Assembly: GCA_002811645.1 (NCBI GenBank)
Contig: PDIP01000113.1
Span: 21,266 to 85,265, forward strand
Direction of reading: 5' to 3'
Source: Corallochytrium limacisporum
Lineage: Eukaryota > Opisthokonta
DNA length: 64,000 nt
Below the pieces are notes generated by a model. It ran no database searches and was not told the DNA's origin. It saw only the letters and a list, made by a program, of their open reading frames with translations. The translations under genes were made by a program, and so were the position numbers. This document shows positions 41,080 through 52,258 of the stretch, piece by piece. How positions within the stretch are numbered: position 1 is the first letter of the stretch; each line of letters opens with the position of its first letter.

Positions 41080-42092
41080 TGGACGGCGGTTCGGGAAAGC
41101 TGGCTGAGAGGGGAAAAATTAGACAAGGGACACCCCCCGCTGAATTTTCGTGTGCCACCCCTTCCGGCAGATAAAGGGGGATGTTAGCCTCCCCCTCACG
41201 CGAACGCACCTCGCACGCGTGAATGGGTACGTCATACACCCCTCCCTGTCGTCAAATGTTTGTGCCCCGGTGTTTCAGTATCGGCAGGGAACGACGTAGC
41301 TGGTGTTCAGTGAGCTTCGGGAGAAGGCGAATAGACACAAGTGGACACATGCACCCTTATGTAGTTGATGAGGACATTGTATTCTGGTCGTAGTCCAATT
41401 GCCTGGCTTTGATGGGACACCTGCACAATTTGGTCTAGAGGACAGTCGTCACCCAGTTCCCCTTCGAGTGAGATTGGGCCAGACTGTATTTTTGATTCTG
41501 TGTGACATGGTCCGAGTGTTACGCATGACAGTGAGTGCCTTCCCAATCTCCTCGTGGATGGGCACTGCACCTACTATCGCTTGACTCTGCGAAGACCGTT
41601 CGCGTACCGCCTGACAAGTGCCTGCAAGCTAAATCCCACGGCCGAGTTTGTGAAGGGTTCCTGGGGGAGACGGGGGAAAGGAAGGGAACCGGGGGGCACT
41701 GCACCAGTGGTCATCGGGGTGATCAGGGGAGTACCGGCTCCCAAATTCCCTGATGATAAGTTATTTTGTATATCTGTATCCGTACACCATGACATATCCT
41801 GATACCAGGAGGAATTATAAACGTAATTAAGGGACTCGAACAACCTTGTTAGTTTCTGCCATCAGCTAATTTTCAACGGCTGATCACCCGGGTGTGTGAA
41901 AGAATCGGAGTGTTCATACGCTGTACTTGTTCATACTACGCTCAAGGTCACAGTTAGTGCAGCCGTTACCCACAGACAGGAAGGCTACTGTACTATCTGC
42001 CTCATCCTAATCGCCCAATATTTTGCGACACATCAATGTAACCACAGCAAACAATGCCCATGGGCAGTGCCAAACTTTCATTTAGGCTGACT

Positions 42093-45000
42093 ATGCAACG
42101 CCTTCTTGTCTTGCTGATCATCGGGAGCGTGCATGTAGAGGCACAAGAGCAGGACTTAACAGATGTCACGGACCCGCTGCAGGGTGCGTACACACTCTTT
42201 GCTATGTACGACCTCTACTATCCCAAGATGTTTCGCAATAACGACCACGCATTTGTCCACCCAAATCAATGGAAAGTCAGGGACGATTACGCGTACGAAC
42301 GCATTGCGCCACACCAATACCGCGCAGACTGTGATCCTTATGCAAGTTTGGGTCAGAACCTCGAAAGCATTCCTGCACGACTCTTCGACCTCCCGTACGA
42401 CACCATAGTCCACCTGCTGCCAAAGACGAATAGTGGAAGTAACTGCGGAGGGGATTTTCGCATGACAATCCAGCAGCCATATTCGGTGGCTTTCATGACT
42501 CACGACGTCGGCTCCCACGACAATGTCTCAGGCAGCACAGAAGTGAGAAGTGTTGCAGCCGACTTCACCGGCAATGGATTTCATGATGTCTTCAGCGTGG
42601 CGACCAGCTACAACTCCAGGACTCCAACATACTTTCTCACCCGGGCGGTCGATTCCTACGACTCTTCCAAAGGCTTAGAAACCATTCGACGGACCGGTAC
42701 CCAAAATGAAGCCACCGGCTGGGGCCGTGCCACTGCGGGCGATTTCGACGGTGATGGTAACATGGATGTAGCTTACGTGAACAGTGACCGCATCGTGATC
42801 GTGACTGTGTGCGGTCGTGTCTTTGAAGGCGTCTGCAATGGAAAGGTACTTGGGGACGTGGTGAAACGCCCGATGATTGACACGGGCATGCACCGCAACA
42901 ACAACATGCAATCGGCTGAAGTTGTCGCCGGGAAATACGTTACCCATACGGCACAGGATGACCTCTTCTATACACATGTCGATCACAGCCAGAACAGTGT
43001 CATGCTCTACACGTTTGATGAGAATATGAATGCCAAAATGGTACACCGATCTGACTCGAGTTCTCCTCAGAACGCGATCGTCATGGCCGATGCGGGCCCA
43101 GTCGACTTCTGGGGCCGCGGAGACTCCGCAGTCTTTGCGGTCGATCACTACGTCAATAAGGAACTCATCATGTGGCACGTCACATTCGACGGGCCTGCTG
43201 ACAAGCCAATGAGATTTCACCGGTATCAAACCAACAAAGGTGGCTGGAGGCTCCGTGGTCTTGCCGCTGGGCGATACAGAAATCTCCCCGATGATGGCCC
43301 TACGAAGCCCGATGAATTTGACGGCTTTGGTATCGCAGCGATCTTTGTTACAGACGGTGGTAGTGGGGCGCTTGAGTTTTTCAAGATCGGAGACGACCAA
43401 AAGCCTGTCCGGCTCTGGGGAAGCGAGAAGGGCGCTGGGTCCATACCAGGTACCCCGTCAGGATACAGTCTCCTCGATGAACCGTTCAAATTCGTTGGGA
43501 GGGCGCGAAACTTTCTCTACAAAGGTGATTTGCAGGGTCGAAGCGTCAAACTGGGCGCACCTGACATCCTGCGAGTTCCACAGCACATGCAGCCTTGGAT
43601 TGCTATCGGTAAACCGCCGATGCATGTCGATATCATTCAGCCTTGGGGTTTTACAGAGCGCACGCTCTTCAACTTCAGTGCCGTACCATCCGACTTCTAC
43701 ACCAAGTTCAGCATGAGCCAGGAGGACCAAACGCAGTCGTCGCACACGGCCAAGACTGCAGAGACCCATGCCGTTGACGTTACAATTTTTGGCAAGAAGT
43801 CGTTCGGTGCCAAATTGAACAGTGTGAATATTGAATTCGAGGCTGGAGGTGGTTATGCCAAAGAGGAGTGGGTCGACGACACCTACAGTACCTACCAAAA
43901 GCAGCGTTTTGACCTCAGCCAGCAGACTGGCACGTCTGACTTGGTTGGAGTCAGCGGCCAACGTAAGACTTATTACATATATCCCGTCATCGGCCAGACG
44001 ACCTGCCCCGACGAAATGGAAACCTGTAGCCCAGCAGAGGAGGTCCCGCTCAACTGGATAGTGGCAATGCCCGATCAAACCTTCAGCGAGTTGAAAGGGG
44101 CAGAGTTGCTGGAATGGTACCAGCCAATTCACGAGCCTTTTAACGTTTTCTCGTACCCTTGGCATCATGATCAGCTCAAGTTCGATACTCCTGACCTCAA
44201 ATTGCTGACCAATACGAACATTCCGTCGTTCGCAACGGACAGCGCTGCTGCGACCTATCAGCTCCAGTGGAGCGCAGGAGCCGGCGAAAGTCAGACGACC
44301 GGGACCAAAGAGACTGGAAGCTGGCACACCAAGTTCTCGCTTAGTGTGGGAAGCCCGAAATGGGCGGAACACGCGCTAGGTAAACACTACTCAGCTGGTG
44401 TCAAGGCTGCCTACAACGGGAGTAAATCGTGGGGTGATGTGGATACAAGTTCAACATCGCTAGGTGCTTCGCAGGGCGTCAAGATCGCCAAGCCGGGTTC
44501 TCTGCCTGACGGACAGCACTACGCGTACGGCATGAAGCCCTACATCTTCAGTGAAGGTCTGCCGGAATGGTCGACAAAGTCAGGAGATGATCTCGTGGAC
44601 ATCCTTGATGAGGCCGACCAGGCTGCCTGGGGCGCACTCACGGTCGCCTACACGGTGGACGTGGACCCCACAAACAGTATCGGTAGCTTCTGGGCAACTA
44701 GTCCGTATCGAACGCACATCGACATTGCGCTCAACAACCCAGTCCGCTACCAGTTGAAGGTTGGCAAGATTCGGGGTGGCAGTGGAGAGGAGGTTCCCAA
44801 AAACTGTATTCCGGCGGCTTTGAATCAGGACAAGCTGAACTGCATGCTTTTCCGGGTGCCGATTGAGGATGACGAACTCATTTGGAATGACGCCTTCTAC
44901 AGGATGCGTGGATTCTTTATGAGACCATATTCGGAAATTGGCGCCGATGGGCCGGCTCGGGCGACCGCCGACGAGGGCGATCAGATGTTGCTCGAGGTAC

Positions 45001-45887
45001 GTGTATACAACTACAGCATGCTTGACATGCCACCAAACTCCAAGGTAAAGGTCCGATTTTATAGGCAGGAAATGGATAGCTGGCTGTACCGTCCAGTTGG
45101 CGACAGCGTCTTGGTTGGTGAGGACACGTTGTTGGCGAGTTCTGGCGGTGGTGCGATTCGCGGGCATTCGAATGCGGACAACGAAGCAAACTGGAGAATG
45201 GCGAGCACGGTGTGGGATACAACGGGACTCGGTAACACATACTTCAGCTTCTGGGTCGTAGCCTGGGCCGAAGATGCGGATGGCAACCTCATCGAAGAGC
45301 TGCAGGACCACGGGCTTGACGCAGAGAAGTGGAGCCAGTTCATTGGAAACAGCCCAACGCAAACTATTCGCAGCATTGTCGATGTGCCACTCGAGTACGT
45401 CACACTGCTGGGCATTGGAGACATCCCTGACCCAAATGGAGAAGTTGAGCCCATTGAGATGGAAGCATCATTCACGAACAACGTTGGATTTTTCAAACAG
45501 CTCATCTACGTGTTACCCCCAGAATCCGAACTGCCGTCCCGCAGGCGCACGACCTTCCTCCACACGGACGGCAAGCTCGACATAGTAGACCTAGAGCTCA
45601 GCGCATCCACGGTGGAGTTTGGGAAGGAGGTTGCGCTTTATGCCAAAGTATTCTCGTACGGAGAGGCTACGGAGGGCCTGGCCATCAAAGTTTCACTTGG
45701 AGATCCAGATTTTGGCGCCGAGACTGTCGACATGGAGCTGCTGCCTTACATTGGAGCTGACGATGCCATAGGCATTCGAACAACGTTCCGTGGCTCCCCA
45801 TGCGGCATTCACAATGTGACAGTGATTGCCGGTCTCGGCAAGAAAACCGAGGTACGGGCCTCCACAGCACTCGAGGTAGTTTGCTAA
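42093..45887 (+). CDS. Secreted FG-GAP/VCBS-type repeat protein
   Basis: Large extracellular protein of unknown function. The frame has ATGs at 42054, 42060 and 42093. The last is preferred because it starts directly with a signal peptide (MQRLLVLLIIGSVHVEAQ), giving about 1264 residues. The N-terminal third contains FG-GAP/VCBS-like repeats with Ca-binding loops: DFTGNGFHD near 155 and DFDGDGNMD near 215. These suggest a beta propeller. The middle (about 490-900) is beta-rich with polar, Thr/Ser-rich strands and no recognised family. The last 300 residues look like two Ig/CARDB-type domains (VEFGKEVALYAKVFSYG). No C-terminal membrane anchor is seen. It is a single exon, isolated in gene-poor DNA, with a truncated relative upstream. 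FG-GAP proteins of this layout are common in bacteria, so acquisition by transfer is possible but unproven. A role in adhesion or secreted binding is a guess. Confidence 0.75.
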   Translation: MQRLLVLLIIGSVHVEAQEQDLTDVTDPLQGAYTLFAMYDLYYPKMFRNNDHAFVHPNQWKVRDDYAYERIAPHQYRADCDPYASLGQNLESIPARLFDLPYDTIVHLLPKTNSGSNCGGDFRMTIQQPYSVAFMTHDVGSHDNVSGSTEVRSVAADFTGNGFHDVFSVATSYNSRTPTYFLTRAVDSYDSSKGLETIRRTGTQNEATGWGRATAGDFDGDGNMDVAYVNSDRIVIVTVCGRVFEGVCNGKVLGDVVKRPMIDTGMHRNNNMQSAEVVAGKYVTHTAQDDLFYTHVDHSQNSVMLYTFDENMNAKMVHRSDSSSPQNAIVMADAGPVDFWGRGDSAVFAVDHYVNKELIMWHVTFDGPADKPMRFHRYQTNKGGWRLRGLAAGRYRNLPDDGPTKPDEFDGFGIAAIFVTDGGSGALEFFKIGDDQKPVRLWGSEKGAGSIPGTPSGYSLLDEPFKFVGRARNFLYKGDLQGRSVKLGAPDILRVPQHMQPWIAIGKPPMHVDIIQPWGFTERTLFNFSAVPSDFYTKFSMSQEDQTQSSHTAKTAETHAVDVTIFGKKSFGAKLNSVNIEFEAGGGYAKEEWVDDTYSTYQKQRFDLSQQTGTSDLVGVSGQRKTYYIYPVIGQTTCPDEMETCSPAEEVPLNWIVAMPDQTFSELKGAELLEWYQPIHEPFNVFSYPWHHDQLKFDTPDLKLLTNTNIPSFATDSAAATYQLQWSAGAGESQTTGTKETGSWHTKFSLSVGSPKWAEHALGKHYSAGVKAAYNGSKSWGDVDTSSTSLGASQGVKIAKPGSLPDGQHYAYGMKPYIFSEGLPEWSTKSGDDLVDILDEADQAAWGALTVAYTVDVDPTNSIGSFWATSPYRTHIDIALNNPVRYQLKVGKIRGGSGEEVPKNCIPAALNQDKLNCMLFRVPIEDDELIWNDAFYRMRGFFMRPYSEIGADGPARATADEGDQMLLEVRVYNYSMLDMPPNSKVKVRFYRQEMDSWLYRPVGDSVLVGEDTLLASSGGGAIRGHSNADNEANWRMASTVWDTTGLGNTYFSFWVVAWAEDADGNLIEELQDHGLDAEKWSQFIGNSPTQTIRSIVDVPLEYVTLLGIGDIPDPNGEVEPIEMEASFTNNVGFFKQLIYVLPPESELPSRRRTTFLHTDGKLDIVDLELSASTVEFGKEVALYAKVFSYGEATEGLAIKVSLGDPDFGAETVDMELLPYIGADDAIGIRTTFRGSPCGIHNVTVIAGLGKKTEVRASTALEVVC

Positions 45888-46692
45888 CATGGCCGAAGAA
45901 TCAATGGAGGACACGGCTATGATGGGACTTCACCCTCGCTGGCTCTTGTCCGTTGTCGCGAGCCGCCTACCCGACTTCAGATGTACTAAGGTGCCGGCTG
46001 AGTGAAAGAGAAAAACCCCGACATAGGAGAGTTTACAGCGCAGATTGAGAAAGCATTGTACAACCCATGGCGAAACACGAGCAATCGAATAGTAAATGTT
46101 CCAATATTTGCCCCCCACTTTTTTTCTTTGGTTGATTGGGTGCTGAATGTTCCCTACCCCCATCGTCTACCCCTCCCAGTAAGGAGAGAGAACGAATGGA
46201 GGTGAAGGGACCCAGTGCATGGGTAAGAGAGGAAGGAAAGGGCATCCCGTGGGTGGGGGGGGGGGGGCGGAACCAAATGCTAGCGGTACTTCAGTATTCT
46301 CTCATTGTTTTAGCGTAGAAAATCAACCGAATTACTCCCTTCGTAATTTTTCCTTGCTTTACTTCGCTGCAGATGGTCCGTGGCTGGTTGAACTGTGTTC
46401 CATCTACGGTGGCATCTGTACATAGCGAAACAATGAATTCAGGAGCACTCGGGATCTTTGAACAGCAGACAAGGCAGTCTGCCGATCAGGTCCACCGCTT
46501 CAAGCCCTTGGAGTTGACTGTCAGATCAGGGCACGACGTGTTTCTCGTCCTTGTGGAACGTCGGTATCCAAACACAATACGACAAAAAGCAGCACGCATG
46601 ACAGTGTTGTTTAAGAATAGAAAAATACACTGGATCTGTGGATTCCGCCTCGCGGCCAAGCCAAGGATCTCACTTACTAACCAACCACCCAG

Positions 46693-47319
46693 CTTGGCCT
46701 CAGACGGGCGCAGCGCTCGCGCTGTAAACGTCTTCCCCGCCCTCGCTTTCCTCCACCGGCCCGTTGCAGAACACCGCAAACAGAAACGGATAAAGTACAG
46801 TGGGTGCCGCATCACACTGCTCCGAAAGGAATTGCTAATGTTCGCGACAGTGTGCGACACAACAGAATATCGACTTTTGAAGACGATCAGTGGGAGGCGA
46901 GAACCCGACTTGTTCTTAGGTGCAAGATAGAGATAGCGGGAGATCTTGGGCAAAAGACATTGGAGATTAGCATCCCACTCGCAATTCTGTCCAGTTGTGC
47001 GTGCGCTGCCTGCGTGCGTGCCTGCGCGTTTGGGATTATTTCTAACAAGCGGGTGAGACGACGAAGGACGAGTTGAGTTGGGCGGCTTTCCTTCTTTCAG
47101 TCTCCGGTTATTGTCTTTTTAGTGGTTTCTCTAATGAATTGCGCTCTTGACACTTGTGCTTGTCCTTTCTGCTTTTCTTCCCCCAGTAAGCAACCATCGC
47201 GATTAGTCACACACAGACTGGAGGAGTGTTTCACACACAGACTGGAGGAGTGTTTGGGTGATTATGGCATGGGCCTTGCTGGCCATGATTTCCTTAAGCG
47301 GAATGGATGTGAAGCATAG
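46693..47319 (+). CDS. Candidate spliced gene with an arrestin C-like end (partial)
   Basis: A perfect TACTAAC branch point (46675-46681) precedes a CACCCAG acceptor. The exon from 46693 stays open to a GTGAGA donor at 47053. It encodes WVPHHTAPKGI, then after about 30 residues TRLVLRCKIEIAGDLGQ and LEISIPLAIL, a pattern like the last strands of an arrestin C domain. A 48-base intron with a CTTTCCTTCTTTCAG end leads to a second exon (47101-47319) that stays in frame to a TAG. Upstream, an ORF from 46373 could supply an earlier exon, but its donor is unclear. No arrestin N domain was found, so this may be a broken gene. It is unrelated in detail to the long alpha-arrestin at 24997-29412. Confidence 0.35.
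47208..47255. repeat. 24-bp perfect tandem duplication
   Basis: Units 47208-47231 and 47232-47255 are identical. In the candidate exon they encode THRLEECF-type repeats. Confidence 0.9.
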
Positions 47320-49126
47320 CTGTTGGATTCTCATCACAGACGTAGTCTCCCCTGCCTGTGTGACTAGGCTTTCTCTCTTGAACTGACCTTGACATTTACA
47401 ACTCACATCTTTTTGATCCAAGCCAGTGCTCGCGGAGAAATTTTCCGAACAGACGGGGTAGGTGAGATCATTTCAACAGCTGTTCCCCATTTCCACCGTG
47501 GCAAGCTATGGGACGGCCGGGTAGTGAATATTGAACACGAAATGTAAGTTTCCCCACTCCCCCGGTCTACGTCGCCGCTAGTTTCGAAGCGCAAGCGCTT
47601 ACCTCGGGCTCCAGTACGTGGGCGGTAGGTGTGGGCGTCGGGGTCAAATCCTCGTTGCCCTCCGAATCTGCCTGCGCTGTGGACCATTCATCCATTGAAC
47701 ACTCCTATTGAATTACTACCAGACCCCGCACAAGGGCACCCAACATGATTGGAACATGCACATAAATCGGGCCAGGGAAACGATGGTGGTGGGTACCGGG
47801 GCTGTACAAATCTGACTGCTAGCTCCGGAAGAAAGAAACAATGATGAAAGGATGCTCGGTGTTGCTAGTGGTCGATTATAGTATGCTAAGCAATGTCGGT
47901 GTAAGTACTTCCTGCGCTCGTCAAGGCCTTCTCGCTGCACAGGGAACTGATTTCAATGATCTCTCCCTGGGCTTAAAAAACCACGTCCACTGTTGGGAGG
48001 TAACCTCATTGTCTGCAGAGAAATTCTTCTATTTCTACTGAGCGGTACAGCGGTGCCAACCTACAGCACAAAGCACCCAGCAACCAGAAAGTAAATCGAG
48101 GGAAGGAAAGAACGGATGGAATATAAAAATTTGCAGTTATGTGGCCGAACCTTCCCTCACTGTAACCGGGGTTGGGGATTTACGAGGGCACAATTGGGTA
48201 GAAAGACAGTGCCTCATCTGAAAGCCTGGGCGGTCTGGTTACCAGGATGTCCCATTCTTTCCAGAGGCGGCCCTTTCAATTAATCCGCAAAGAACCCTCG
48301 TCCACTATACGTACTTCCCAATCTCTTCCTTAAGGTAAAATGCTTCAGGGCAGGAAAGATGGCCATTAAATCCTGTGGACATCCGTCGAGGATCTGTCCA
48401 CGCTTAGATGATTTGGCAACACTGGAAGAAATCCTCCGTACGATAAGGGGCAGCATGATCCGATGGCTTCCAAGAAGTAGTATATCGCTGTCCTAAGAAC
48501 AGTAAGTAACGTGGATCTGTTCCTGTACTGAGCTGATCTTCTACGTCAACGGAACATCCTATGGCGACATTGACATCTTGATCAACTTCCTTTGAGTTGA
48601 TCCATGCCGCTTGCAAGTTTGTTTATATGTGATGGTCTTCGACAGTTGTGATACGCGTCAAGTGCCCAGAAGGAAGGAGGGAGGGATGTTGGACACCTCT
48701 TTCTTTCGTCGGTGACCTGGAGACGAAATGTGACATCCTCCTGCCTCACCTTCGTTTATCTTCTCAGTGTTCCTGCATATACTCGCAGTTTCAGCCAATA
48801 AACAGCAGGTAGCACCCAGTACTCATTACAGGAACGGGGTCGGCTGGGCCTGTCTCTTGTTGAAACTGCACGAATCGAAGTTGACAGGTTTTCTCGGCTT
48901 GCATTCCGTTTGGAGGATCTCGTTGTGAAACAGCCTTTCCTCCACGTTGTGTGGATCTCAGGATTGTGAGCGGCCATGGGCTGTGGACGAATTGCCCTAG
49001 TAGCGTAAAATATTTGTATATGTAGCAGAGAAACGTGAACTGGAACACAGCAATTAGGGGGTTGCCAGTGATAAAAACGAAACGGAAAGCCTTTGAAACC
49101 AAATTCTGAACGGTCAATGCGCAGGA

Positions 49127-49142
49127 CCCCCCCCCCCGGGGG
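49127..49142. repeat. C11/G5 palindrome
   Basis: An asymmetric member of the C-tract/G-tract family in non-coding DNA. Confidence 0.75.
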
Positions 49143-51772
49143 CAGCTCGTTCGAATTATTGAAAGTGAAGGCCTTTATTTCTGCACACAGTGCAACAAAG
49201 AAACGCCTCGAGGAGGGAGAGTTAGAAAAAGCTGTTGTCCGCGCGAGCAAGCTCTTAGTGGTTGCTGGTGGTCTACGTATCATATTGAGGAAGGAGGCAT
49301 TTCAGAAAATTTAGCGCATCATCAACAGTAAAGGTAGAAACCAAAAAATCGCAGTACGCTCGAGGATGTGAGAACGATTTGGCCCCTGCACGCGATGTCG
49401 CGCGTTTCCAAATTGTACATATTCGAAGTATGGCCCAGAGGCCCATGACAGATGTTTTATGTAGTGGCCTTTGGCAGCCAAAATCGTCCGTCCGCGCGCT
49501 CCCATCGATGTTACTTGGGGGTAGGAGGCTGTCTACCTCCTTGATTCTGCATTTGTGCAGGGAAGAGAACATGTGCACTGTGTGTGCTTCTCACTGCAAG
49601 CTAACTTTTGCGTTCCTTCGTTTTGGTATTTCCTAAGGTTTTCTTTTTGGATGGTAACAGATCCGGCTCGTGGTCAGCGATGGTCCTCGCGTTCTTGACA
49701 GGTCACCACATTGGCAAATGACAATAACCAAAAACACTGTGCGGCTTGAGAATTGAGCATTGGCAAACCCAATTACACTGTCCTTTGAAGCTCTGGACAC
49801 GTTCGCAGAGTATTCTGAATTTACTACTATCGTACCAGTCAATACAAAATCTCATCGCGCGTCGGCGTAGCACATGGCCTCCCCGCCGCTGGTATTACCT
49901 GAATCCGCTAATTTCGCTTGTCAACATTTGCTGCTTAAATAGGGCATAGCTCTCAGTTGCTGTGGGGATCAGAGCATGGTACTTTGGCCATGAAATGGGA
50001 AAGGAGAATAATCAGAGGGGCTGGCAAGCCGCACCTTCTGCTTGCTCAAGACCGTTTGTGACATTCACTGCACTGTGGGTCAGAACATGCGACGCCCCCT
50101 GACGAACGCACAGCACAGGAAAATCATGGATGCGAAGCGGACGTCCCTTTCAAACTTGATCGCGCAGTGCAACCAAAGACAGGCACACGCACACACACAC
50201 TGCGGCAAGACCCGACGTACCTGTCACTACTCACCCTGCAGGTGTCGGAAGCGAAAGTGGACCAGTTCGCTCAATGACGGCAACGACTATTCCCTATTCC
50301 ACAGACCAAAATCCGCATATCCCGTCATATCGACGAGAGTGTGTGTTCCTCCGTTAATTACTGCTTGCCGGAAGTAAACAAGGAACACAGATCCGCATTT
50401 GCCTACAAACCCAATGAACAACGGGAGCGTACAGAACAAAAAGAATTGATGAAAACCACTTTCCCGGTTGCTCGTGACAGAGGGGAAACCCCTTGAAGAA
50501 CTCGAGGCACAAAATGCAGCGCGGGTTCCGACGAGAGAGAGAGAGAGAGGGGGCGAGGGAGGGAGATGGGGCGTTAGCACACGAGAGACCCGAGGGGTTC
50601 GGGTTCCGAAGCATGCCGTTCCCTGCTCCTCCGCTAGCCATGACAAGAAGCCCAAATCCCACCCCGCAAGTCAGAGGGTACGAAATTGAAGAACGCGAAG
50701 AACGCACCGAAAAGAAGGCCAAGAAAAAAAAAGAAAAAAAAGGAAAAGAAAAAAGAGAGGGGAGGGGGGGAGCTGGTAAGCAGAAATTCACAAGCGGGGG
50801 CGTTCAGCTGGCTTTTAACACTCCTCGCAACTCCTCGCCTCTGCAGGCCCCTTCGCAAGCTGTGCCCAGGTTTATCATCGCTTTTCGGAACGGCCATTTG
50901 GGGATACAGGTAGCGGTGCGGATGATTGATGACCCAATAACCACTGAACTCGAATTTCCTGGAGAACCGGGTAATAGCGCGAGCACAGGCAAACGGAGGG
51001 AAAGGGGAAGGAAGGGGAGGGAGGGGGGGTAAGGGGAAGAAGAGGAGAAAAGGGTGGGTAAGGGTTCCTCAGCCACCCTTGCACGGATACCTGACGGACT
51101 GGTTCAGAAAGTACACTGAACCGCCAACACAAACAGATCGTTCATGCCATAGGTGGACACCCTCAGCAATCGTTTCTTTGTTTCTTTGTTGGGGGGTTGG
51201 TTGGTTGATGCGCTTCATCGTTGTGTGGATGCGAGATGATAAGTTGCGGGAAATGAGGCAAGGTTGGGCGAAAAGGTACGGGGCCAGATGGGGCACAGAG
51301 AGAGAGGGGGAAAGACGCCAGTACCGAGTTCTCGTCTTCCCTTGTAGACCAGAGCATTTTTCGGTCGTAGAGCAGGGGCATTGCGGCACAATTCCGCTGC
51401 AGGGCGCTGTCTCCACAATCCATTTTGTACAGGGAGAAAGCAGGGAGGGGGAAAGGGGCGGAGGATAGGACCAGTACTGCTCCTCGTGCATTCGATTTGA
51501 CACGGATGGAAAGGTGAATGTCGGGTGAGCCCGCAGCATTGGCCTACTTCGTACATAGTCGTCGATTGTGTACCACCTAGCAGACGCTTCCTGATGAGCT
51601 ATTTATGATGGAAAGCAAAGAGTGCAGGTACATCATTTAGGTACAACGTTACCTAGGTAGTAGTAGCATAACATAGTTAGCAAGTAGGTGCCATCACAGC
51701 GAAGGCTAGTGAGCGGCTGAAGAAATAGAAACAAGACAAAAGACAAACGAAGTTCTGGTTAGATTTGGAACC

Positions 51773-52258
51773 ATGGTGATGGGTCGTGTCCTCGCATCTC
51801 CGACATATCTTTGTAAGATTCGTGCACAGAAGACTACAGGATGTCGTACCACACTGATTTGCGACGAGAACAGCATATCTGCCAGGTTGCTGTCATTCAT
51901 CTTGAAGGGAATGAATATGGAAGTCTCCATTGCTGGCAATGGAGAAGAAGCGACGAATATGGTTCAGATTCGCTGCTACGACTTTGTTTTTATCGACTTC
52001 TCTCGGTGTGCTGACGAAACCGAAGACATTCTGCGCGCAGTCCTACCACTTTCGAACCGAACAATTCTTGTGGGGATGAGCGCGGACCCTCAGGTGCCGG
52101 AAGAGTTCATAAATGCCATGGACTGCTTTCTGCCCAAGCCCTTCACAAAATCAACATTGGATGCATTGCTCCATTACGAAACAAAGGGTCCTGCCACCCT
52201 TGCAGATAGCACCTCGCGCCTTACGGAGAACGGGATCAGCATCATGCAGGTTGAGTGA
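51773..52258 (+). CDS. Stand-alone response-regulator receiver protein
   Basis: A 161-residue protein with one receiver domain (about 25-130) of a two-component phosphorelay. The acidic pair is in LICDENS, the phospho-acceptor Asp in FVFIDFSRC, the Thr/Ser switch in LVGMSAD and the conserved Lys in FLPKPF, so the catalytic set is complete. The usual DxxMP around the acceptor is not kept. No output domain is attached; the last 25 residues are a short disordered tail. Single-domain receivers accept phosphate from hybrid kinases or phosphotransfer proteins, as in fungi, plants and amoebae; metazoans lack them. The partner kinase is not in this window. The ATG at 51773 is the first in frame, and the region 1-24 is a non-conserved extension. 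The fold is confident; the pathway is unknown. Confidence 0.85.
   Translation: MVMGRVLASPTYLCKIRAQKTTGCRTTLICDENSISARLLSFILKGMNMEVSIAGNGEEATNMVQIRCYDFVFIDFSRCADETEDILRAVLPLSNRTILVGMSADPQVPEEFINAMDCFLPKPFTKSTLDALLHYETKGPATLADSTSRLTENGISIMQVE

Larger units (their letters stand above)
36536..42053. other. Gene-poor region with an assembly gap
   Basis: 5.5 kb without a long gene. It contains two near-identical C/G-palindrome blocks flanking a run of N, further palindromes (39633-39656 and 41056-41079), and a fragment related to the downstream FG-GAP gene (39310-39423). Short ORFs on the minus strand at 36647-37331 show donor- and acceptor-like sites in several frames but give no consistent gene model. 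Confidence 0.5.
45888..51772. other. Gene-poor region
   Basis: 5.9 kb without a long gene. It contains a candidate spliced locus (46693-47319), a 24-bp tandem repeat (47208-47255), a C11/G5 palindrome (49127-49142) and A/G-rich runs near 50535-50560 and 50715-50770. An exon-like frame at 47370-47546 ends at a GTAAGT donor. Nothing in 47700-51700 can be assigned; ORFs of 70-180 codons overlap on both strands. Confidence 0.5.

Noticed and set aside
47370-47546. Plus-strand exon-like frame ending at GTAAGT, and a minus-strand frame starting MDEWSTAQ at 47698 ending at GTAAGC
   Set aside because: Neither connects to a second exon in frame, and they oppose each other.
48756-49283. 175- and 108-codon minus-strand ORFs
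   Set aside because: They overlap in different frames, have no domain, and one runs through a C/G palindrome.
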